From assembly GCA_024741835.1 (NCBI GenBank), contig JAENRP010000066.1, positions 62,001-126,000 of the forward strand: a stretch of 64,000 nt of DNA. Reading direction: 5' to 3'. Each line of letters starts with the position of its first letter. Positions within the stretch are counted from its first letter, which is position 1. The DNA is from Diplocarpon mali. Its lineage: Eukaryota; Ascomycota; Leotiomycetes; Helotiales; Drepanopezizaceae. Shown here one piece after another: positions 56,858 through 64,000 of this stretch. The notes under the pieces were generated by a model. It ran no database searches. It was given only the letters and a program-made list of their open reading frames with translations, and was not told the DNA's origin. The translations under genes and the position numbers were made by a program.

Positions 56858-59199
56858 GCAAACGATCGGACGAGGAGCAGCTGGGCGTGGGGAAGAGGTG
56901 TCCGGGCGTAGGTTGTCGACTCGGTAGGCGGGGGTTGGACGGGTACCCTCTGGTGTACGCATGTACTTACTGCTTTGTTGACATTCGCTAATGAAACCCC
57001 TAACTCACCTTCGCCTCGCTTCTCGGGCTCCACTGATCCGCTACGCGGTAGGCTTCCCCAAGTTCCCGTCTCGACGACGGCCGTCCCCAGGTGCCGCCCG
57101 CTCCCAGGCCCGCAGCCTGGTCGCGGCGCATGGCCCTGTGGTTGTCTCTCATTCCTTCCCGGCTCGACCTCACCGGACGCAAAGAGGCGGGGGAAGAGGG
57201 CGCGAGATGCGTTCCGCGTCCAGCCCCTCACGGGCTCCGTCCATCTTATCTCGGAGCGCTGCGTGATTTGTTCATCGCCGGGAGTAGAGTGAGGGGGGAC
57301 GGGGGGCGGAAGAAACAGGGGGGAGGAGGAGGAGAAGACATCTGCCTAGAACCACCAGCCCTTGCTCCGGAAGGGGACGCGAGTATATGCATGCACACGG
57401 CCTCCTTGTCGTAAACCACCGGCACGAAGCAGCTCGGTCTCCATGGCCTCCGCGCCCCAAGCCCCGGCAGACTTCAAATTCAAATATAGATCGAAATTCA
57501 AACCACATTCTGTGCTGGCACGTGAAGACGCACCCTCCCGTGACTCAGTCGCATCCCTATAGCGCTCCGAAGCAGCCTTGTCAGCAAAACCCGGGTGCGT
57601 TGCTTGCGACGTGGAAAGGGTCGTACACCCAGGTCTCGAACCCGGCTCCAAAAAGCTGCGCCCAATAGCGCGGGTGGCTCAGTGCGAACTGAAGGTTTGA
57701 TTTTTTTTCTAGTCGTTTTAAAAAAAAAAGAAAAAAAAAAAAGACGATTCTACCCGCGGGACGAAGGTCCGATGGTGTAAAGAGAGATGTTTGGGCGGCA
57801 TAACGACACCGACTCACCTTGCCCGGACAGCGCGACGGGGAGTTTGGCCTAGACGCTCGAGAAATGGACTACCCGGAGACCCCTCCGTATTTGAAGATAT
57901 AGACCGCGTGGGCGTGGAGAGTCCTGCGACCAGAGATAAGATCGAGGCCGGCGCAGCGTCGTAGCCCGCCCGCCGGGTGCTGTCCTCGACAAAGCATGAT
58001 TCTCAAGGATCTGCGATGGCCGGTCCCCGAGATCGAGATCCGGCCAGAGTGATGCTGTCCTTTCGGCGTGGTGAGCCACCGCTCTGTCGCAGACCTCGAC
58101 GGCCTCGAGACCCAGGTTCTCGGTGAGTTCGCGAGATTTTTCGATTCAAGGGGGCGCGTGGGTCGGACCTGAGGTCGTGTGTAGAGTGCCGGTGGTAATT
58201 GTGGCGACGGCTTGACAGAACCGGTTCTCCAAACGCATTAATGGAATGGGGCATGGCGCGACTGCATATCTTTCATTCACTGCACGGGAGCTTGAACGGA
58301 GAGACCCCCGGGATCTTATATGAGGTCGTCATTGGCCTAGGATGCCATGCTGTGAAGGGGTGGACACCGTCGCTCGCTGCTTCGCTGAGCCCAGAGTGCT
58401 CTATTCCAGCCCCGTGGCCATGGGTCGTGGGTCAAGTTGACGAGGAAGCTGGGCAGCCGCGGTGTCTTGTTGCAATGGCGCTGGTGGATGGTGGAAGAAG
58501 AACCAGGTCGTGTCCTGCTAGGGATCGTTGGAAGTTTCTAAGATCCAAACACGTAAGAGATAGCTCTTCTGTGGCAGCCTACGATGACGAGGCGACGAAA
58601 TTTCGGACGGAAGAAAATCCAAGCTTCAGATACTCCTGGGGCGTTTCGAGTAGCCGATCTTAATAATGGATGCATCCCACCTAGAAGCCGCGGCCTGTAC
58701 TTCAGGAGCATGCAGACACCTTGGAGCGCCTGTCGTTTCCTGCGTCTCACTCTTGGTGGCTCGACGACTGGGTGAAGAATGAGATCCTGCGAAAGGTATT
58801 CGTTGCGAGGAGGATATCCAGGGCGAATGCACGTGTGCTGCAAAGCGGTGCCCACCTGCTAGGTATGAAGGACTTGAAAAGACTCGCCAGAAGTCTACTC
58901 GTTGAAGTGCGAGATATGACGGAGTTTTCTGGCCTCGGTGGGTAAAACGCCACTCCGAAGACCACTGCTTAATGAGATGTATGATGGCTGCTCAGAAACG
59001 CCGATAGTGTAAAACATTCTGGCCACCTTGGTCGCCATCTACTGAGATCAAGTGCTGACTCATGATCGCAAGTTGGGGCCGAAACCACTACCCAATGAGA
59101 TCCACGAAAGTGAGTAATCATGCGAGCGATGGATGGATGAGGTAAAGCAAAGAGTATCAATCAAATGTGCATTAGTTCTATATCGTCAGTTAGTTGTAG
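56858..59199. other. Gene-poor stretch with coding-like patches
   Basis: The peptidase 3' flank, poly-A/poly-T tracts near 57700-57742, then frames without domains. Plus-strand 58684-58945 after a CACCTAG acceptor-like site reads a protein-like peptide (LDDWVKNEILRKVFVARRIS) ending in a stop, but no upstream exon joins it. Plus-strand 58199-58663 is open but unrecognised. Confidence 0.35.
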
Positions 59200-59462
59200 G
59201 ACAAGAGAGACAGGCGAAGCTCACATCGTGCTCTCCATCCACGCAGAATGAGCCGTCGTCGAGCTTGGTCAGGGGCTTGGGAAGTCGATAGACAGAAGTA
59301 CACATTCGGAGAAATTTGTCGGCTACTCTTGCGACAGACACGTGATTGAACTTGCCAACCAGGGCAAGGATTCTCCACTGACGAAGAGCGAGAGATCAAG
59401 GTTGGGCCAGAGATGACGAACTGTGTCTCTTCTTACGTCGAGTGCCAATCATCCAGTGCCAT
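59200..59462 (-). CDS. Cryptic small spliced gene or gene remnant
   Basis: On the minus strand, ATG at 59462 gives MALDDWHST, then a 64-bp intron (59373-59436, GTAAGA..GGAG) and an exon 59225-59372 reading ILALVGKFNHVSVARVADKF, LRMCTSVYRLPKPLTKLDDG, SFCVDGEHD. That exon ends at a GTGAGC donor followed by an ACTAACTGAC branch and a GATATAG acceptor, after which AAC TAA stops the frame. The peptide is well formed and the splice sites good. Either a ~59-residue protein or the front of a longer, decayed gene. No family recognised. Confidence 0.35.
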
Positions 59463-61467
59463 GCTTTGGCCAAAATTTACTCTTGAGAATCGTTCTCCAT
59501 ATATGCACTCCACTCAGCCGGAAAAGAAAATGCTCGGTTGGCCATGATCCAAAGAGAAATACTGCGGCTTATAGGACTCGGTATCAATGAACCGTGAATG
59601 CCAGAACCAAACTCCACACTGCGCGGAGCCGTACACCCAGAAAACCCAAACAAATCAATCTCAAGCCAGGGGAGAGAGGGCCGAGACTGACTCGGAGACT
59701 TTGACTGCGTCTTCTACCGACACAGCAATCCAAGGGGAAGATTCACATAGTGATGGCAGCAAGCAGCGAGAGCGAGCCAACAGCTCTTGAGACCAGCCGA
59801 GAGGCATTGGCCCGCAGCCCGTGTTCTCATGAGGCCATGCCATCCTCCCTGGTCTTGAGATGGCTGACACCGGCGCGTGTCGAAGCCATGAGCCATCACC
59901 TTCTCCCCAACATGCCGCCGCATCTTCTCCCCGACATGTCGCCGCACACGCATATAGGATGAGACGTGAACAGTCTCTACGACTTGGCACGTTTGCGTTG
60001 CAATCGAGGAATCCGAGAGAGGGTACGGATGGATCCACGCCGGAAGTTCTCCATGCTTCGAGGTCCAGGGCCATCACAATATCCGAGCATTTCCACCATG
60101 CATCTACACCATATTGCCTCCAGCGAAGCGGCCCACAAACAACCGGGCTATCTCTATTCCCAGAATGCATGTCCCAGCATCGGGACTTCTCCGGCACGGG
60201 CGAAAGCCTCCCCTCGCCGCCTCTGCAATTGCCAGGCTGGAATCCTGAACAGCTCTGCCTCGACTTGCTTCGGGGACGCTCCGTTGTAAGAGAGAACAGG
60301 ATGCTGCCTGGGGATTCACCTCTCCGTCAAAGGCTACGGGCAAAGCGGAATGCCGGAAAGGTGAAGCGGGATTGATATCCAGACCGGAAATCCATCTACA
60401 TGCTCACCTATGAAGTCTGATCGCTCGAGAGCCTCCACCTCTGATCTGTTTTTCTTCTCTTTTGTTTCAATCAAGACCAAACGCAGTACCTGCAGTACCT
60501 GCGTTGAGACTGAGGCAACGACTCCTCTCCTCGACCACGCATGAGTGGAAACCCCTCTTCTTAATCTCTGTTATGGAGGGCGATAACCACCCAGAGCATA
60601 ACCGCAAGCTCGAGGCTTCGAAACACTGCTCTCAAGCTTCAATCCCACAGACTGACCCGCTAACAAGAATGCCAGGCCGTTCGCCCAAGTGGTTTCAGCT
60701 TCAAGCCTATTGCGCAGGTCTTCGACGCATATACCAACCAATTTAATATGCTTTTGCCCGCCAGGTTTTCACTCCAAGTCCCAGTCGTGGGTTTCCAAGT
60801 AGCTAGTGCGCCGGCCGATGGGATACCGATGAGGGAGTTTCCCACTCGTGCTGTCTCGGGGAGACCAAGGACTCTCTACCTGTATTCCTCTCTACTTGTA
60901 TTCCTCTCTACCTGTATTCCCGCGATCTGGCGCTGGCCTGACTTTCCATCAACCCTCGAGGGGGGGCCGTACACTCGCACCCTGCTATGCGGAGCAAGCC
61001 AAAGAGTCGGGAGAACGGCTTTTGCGGAGGTGCTCCGTATCGCGGTTGGGGATTTCCACCTGTCATAGGGGGTCCCTGGACACCCGCATATGCCTACCCA
61101 GCAGGTCTTACGAGTCTGAAGAAGTAAAGGAAACCCGCTAGAATGGTCCTCGAAGGTATCTCGACCCAGCGGCAATTTTGTTTTAATTTTCTTATCTTAT
61201 TACTGCCATAGTATAGTGACATGGTATAGCGGTTATCTTGTACGCCATGTCAGCAACGCGGGGCGCGGGAGCACGAACCTGAACACTCTCTAATTTCGGC
61301 AGTCCGTGATCACAGCTCAGAAATCATCTCGCAACGCCTCTTAAAGGTATTGAGTCTAGTAGCTATCGGCCGGTTGGAAATATTTCTTACATGATGATTT
61401 CCTTGCGAGGAAGAGGGTTTAGCGGTACAAGAACAAGGGGTAAAAGAGACCCGGTATACCATCGTTT
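59463..61467. other. Gene-poor stretch
   Basis: Overlapping frames on both strands at 59661-60375 (179 codons minus, 172 codons plus) show no domain and start without supporting context. A CTCTCTACCTGTATTC direct duplication lies at 60874-60917. Confidence 0.35.
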
Positions 61468-61572
61468 GTCGCAGGCGAAACAAACACCACACTAGCGCGT
61501 GCCTGAGGGTTGGTTTTCAGAATGTTTGCAACGTAAGATATACTTTCATGTGGTGTTCGTTCAGCCAGCAAC
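61468..61572 (+). mobile_element. MITE-like element copy A
   Basis: Left arm GTCGCAGGCGAAACAAACAC (61468-) and right arm TGTGGTGTTCGTTCAGCC..CAAC (61549-61572) are reverse complements at 19 of 24 positions. The interior (CACTAGCGCG, GTTTGCAACG, GATATACTTTCA) matches copies B (reversed), C and E. No coding capacity. Confidence 0.7.
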
Positions 61573-61604
61573 GCAGCGGTTCATTTGCAGGGAAGGATGT
61601 GTAA

Positions 61605-61726
61605 TTCCCCATCGCAGGCCAATTAAACACGACATGTGTGTTAACATGCGTACTGACTCCAGGAGCCGTTCATGGTAGGTTTGCAGGGCTAAATATACTT
61701 TCATGGGCTGCCTGTTGCGCCTGAAA
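61605..61726 (+). mobile_element. MITE-like element copy E
   Basis: Left arm ATCGCAGGCCAATTAAACAC, interior GGTTTGCAGGGCTAAATATACTTTCATGGG in part, and right end CTGTTGCGCCTG align with copies A and B. The arms are more diverged than in B. Ends approximate. Confidence 0.6.
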
Positions 61727-62691
61727 AAAGTACTGGAAAGACAAGGAATAATATTTAGCCGCGGTACCTCTGTGCTAGGAAAAGCCTGTATATCTCGCAT
61801 GGAGCGACAGGTCACAAAGGAGAGAATAATCTCCCGTGCAGATGTGCGGAGCAACAAGGTTCTGCGATCTCTTGGAGAGAATACCTTGGCCAAGCATCAT
61901 TGGCTTCTCCTGCTCCTCAGCCACATGCTTTTGCCCTTTCAGCAAGAAGTCGTTTGCGCAATCAACAATGCCCTTGTACGTGTACATGCCGTGATGACAG
62001 CTTTGCAAGTGCCACAGATAACGCCGAGGACGCGGTGATGTATCTTTCGAGTTTCGATGGCAGAACTCCCTGTTGCAGCCCAGATAAGGCTTTTTACACG
62101 GCTGATTCGTCCGTCTGGCTACATCGCCTTCTTGAACATGCTTCCGGCCAAGTACAATTGCCATGGTGTCGTCGGATTTCGGACCAGCGCACAGGCATGG
62201 CCAGGACAGCATATGCTCTGGTCGGGGGGAATGTTCTGTCTGTCCCTCTCTCTTGGTATATCCCAGAGAGCTTTCTCTGGTTATTCGTATTTCGTATCAG
62301 TCGTCACCCCAGCCTGGTCTTTAGACTCTCCGCGTCGCGGGCTTCCCCTCCATCGGTCAAGCATACCAAGGCTCAGGTTCCCTGCAGCCGTCCCTCTTCA
62401 TCACCCTTGGAGTCGGGGGTGGGTCTTCACGCAGGCCCTGCTCCTGGTAGCAGCGCAGCTTTATACAGTAAGTCTTAGCGACGCTGTGTTGTGGTGGTTT
62501 TCCCCCGCCTTCTCACTTGTTCACCTGGATATCAAGAGTCAAGAGCTTTCGCGTAGCTGATGGGCCACAGCAGCTGTGTTGTCTCTGGATAATACTCGCG
62601 GATCCTGGCACTCGGAATCAGTCAGTAATCTACACGATATCCACAGGAGCGCGAAGGCTCATGACTTACCACAGTACCGGCTACCAGAATA
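61727..62691. other. Gene-free
   Basis: No gene recognised. Frames of up to 190 codons overlap in two plus-strand phases with no domain or splice support. Confidence 0.4.
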
Positions 62692-62808
62692 CTTCGTCGC
62701 AGGCCAAACGAACATCACATAAAAGTATATCTACCCCTGCAAACGCACGTTCAACCACCCTTGACGCCGCTGTCCGCAAGAGTGGTGTTTGTTTGGCCTG
62801 CAACCAAG
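62692..62808 (+). mobile_element. MITE-like element copy B, TA-flanked
   Basis: Ends CTTCGTCGCAGGCCAAAC.. and ..GTTTGGCCTGCAACCAAG are near-perfect inverted repeats (24-28 bp). The unit is flanked on both sides by TA (62690-62691 and 62809-62810), as expected for a Tc1/mariner-type non-autonomous element. The 117 bp has no coding capacity. Best-preserved copy in the window. Confidence 0.75.
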
Positions 62809-62810
62809 TA

Positions 62811-63067
62811 CTGTGCAGAGCTGGTGTGGGTTGGAACAGCGAGCATACTGCTGTGCATGGTAGAAACCCACCACTCGTTGGGACCCACTTGGAGAGTACG
62901 CTCCACAGATCTCTGGGTCGAGACCCGGGGTGGATTTGTACTCGACCTCACCCATTGGTAAAGTCCGACTATTTGACTGGCGGACAGTTCCATGACGAGG
63001 TTGTGTCCCGTTCGCGGTCTTGTCCCTTTTCCCTGCTTCATCATCGCGGGCTTGTGGCCTTTCAACA
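62811..63067. promoter_or_regulatory. Near-upstream region of the RGS-LOV gene
   Basis: About 257 bp between element B and the start codon at 63068, so the element sits inside the likely promoter. Confidence 0.5.
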
Positions 63068-64000
63068 ATGGACCCCTCGTCAGTGTCCATCGACATCGAC
63101 GCCGACTCAATTGACCAAGTCATCCAGTCTGTCTACCCGCATGACCAAACTCTTTCGCACAAACGCTCGTTGAATATGACGTCACCTATATCCTCCACCA
63201 GAGTCTCGCTCAGAGACCATCCAGGAGACCCCGAACTCCCAACGCTCCGAACTGCTGCAAACGGAGAAAGCCGCCGAGGAAGCGCTGGTGGAGATCTCGC
63301 GCATTCGAAATCTACCGGGGAGGACGAATCTGGGAATGCCAGCCGCGATGGCATTTCGAATGGCTCTGAGGGCTCGGGCATGGCAGAGTTCTTCAGCGCG
63401 GAGGTGTTTCAGATGGTGCTCCACAATCCAACGACTGCGCATCGATTCTTGAGGTTTGCGCAGAGCCGGGCGTGCGAAGAAAATCTGGAGTTCTTGCAGA
63501 AGGTATGTGAAGTGAAGGAAGGATGACAGGGCAGCTGAGCCGGCGCGAGGGTGTCGCTTACCTACCTCCTCACGTACTTCTCCTGCTTCGTACCGAACTG
63601 CAAAAATACTTTCCACACATTACGCTGACCACCTCGCACAGGTAGACAGGTACAATCGTCTCCTAGATGAGGTAACCCAGACTTTGAGCTCGATCCATGC
63701 CACATATACTTCACCAAACGCTCCGCGCCAAGTCGATATAAACAACTCCCATGTCAGAAACGTATCTGCCGATGTAAAGCAGGCCACGAACTTCACACTC
63801 CCGGCCCTCGAAGGCATCTTCGCGAGGGCTCAAGGGCATGTGGAAAAGCTGCTCGCATCCGACATATATCCTCGATTTGTAAGGCATCAAATCATCACAC
63901 AAGCCTCACTCGCCCTTTCGGAGCACAAAGACCGATTCCAAGGACTGGGAGACTGCTTTTGCCTGACGGATCCCACCGTCGCGGACAATCCGATCCGATT
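63068..64000 (+). CDS. RGS-LOV photoreceptor, 5' part
   Basis: The gene runs off the right edge. Exons 63068-63502 and 63642-64000 or beyond, with intron 63503-63641 (GTATGT..CGCACAG). A disordered N-terminus (MDPSSVSIDIDADSI, then Ser-rich) leads into an RGS domain (AEFFSAEVFQMVLHNPTTAH, RFLRFAQSRACEENLEFLQK, VDRYNRLLDEV, ASDIYPRFVRHQIITQASLA). It is followed at once by the start of a LOV-type PAS domain (GDCFCLTDPTVADNPI), which the edge cuts before the flavin-binding cysteine. RGS domains speed GTP hydrolysis by G-alpha subunits; LOV domains bind flavin and respond to blue light. The pairing is known from fungal RGS-LOV proteins such as BcLOV4 of Botrytis, which move to membranes in light. 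The LOV cysteine must be checked in adjoining sequence. Confidence 0.88.

Noticed and set aside
58199..58350. Possible UstYa/DUF3328-type motif (FHSLH)
   Set aside because: Only one partial motif; the expected HxxHC repeats and membrane helix are missing.
59661..60375. Opposed frames of about 170-180 codons
   Set aside because: They shadow each other, show no domain and lack start context.
61200..61275. tRNA-like stretch (TGGTATAGCGGTTATC resembles an A box)
   Set aside because: No B box of the GGTTCGANTCC type at the right distance and no anticodon or acceptor stem could be paired. At most a decayed tRNA copy.
1..64000. CRISPR array, prophage, rRNA or biosynthetic gene cluster
   Set aside because: None of the tandem arrays has repeat-spacer structure, the genes are eukaryotic with introns, and no PKS, NRPS, terpene synthase or rRNA was seen.

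Overview
The window is nuclear DNA of a filamentous ascomycete (Pezizomycotina). Most genes carry one to five introns of about 45-140 bp with GT..AG ends and CTNAC-like branch sites. Families typical of filamentous fungi are present: a Bli-3-type flavoprotein, an RGS-LOV photoreceptor, an ascomycete class II-like haem peroxidase and a Fus1-like SH3 protein. Gene-rich, GC-balanced blocks alternate with long AT-rich, gene-free blocks, which fits a genome shaped by repeat decay, possibly repeat-induced point mutation. A leotiomycete is my best guess, but no marker here proves it.

Layout. 0-7.8 kb: the 3' part of a DUF3445 gene runs off the left edge, then NAF1 and ALG9 (divergent, 85 bp apart), then a short-chain dehydrogenase. 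10.2-11.8 kb: EXO5. 13.0-13.3 kb: a cryptic spliced gene end. 14.0-15.0 kb: a secreted cupredoxin with a Q/G-rich repeat tail. 16.8-18.6 kb: a Fus1-like membrane SH3 protein. 18.6-27.5 kb: a gene-poor, repeat-rich gap with minisatellites, inverted repeats and MITE-like copies. 27.5-35.3 kb: peroxidase, AP-2 sigma, a small hypothetical, a zinc-knuckle protein and histidinol-phosphate aminotransferase. 35.3-43.5 kb: an AT-rich gap with several minisatellites. 43.5-56.9 kb: ATG22, a cryptic gene, Bli-3, an F-box-like protein, RNase T2 and a protealysin-like M4 metallopeptidase. 56.9-63.1 kb: a mostly gene-free stretch with a cluster of three ~105-120 bp MITE-like elements. 63.1-64.0 kb: the 5' part of an RGS-LOV photoreceptor gene running off the right edge.

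I see no biosynthetic core gene (PKS, NRPS, terpene synthase) and no single pathway. Most genes are housekeeping: snoRNP assembly, N-glycosylation, mitochondrial DNA repair, endocytosis, histidine synthesis, and vacuolar amino-acid efflux in autophagy. Secreted degradative enzymes (peroxidase, RNase T2) and two light-linked genes (Bli-3, RGS-LOV) are scattered among them. The main novelty candidates are the small dispersed inverted-repeat element family, an apparent mitochondrial/cytosolic dual-start Bli-3, a bacterial-looking protealysin, and in-frame minisatellites.
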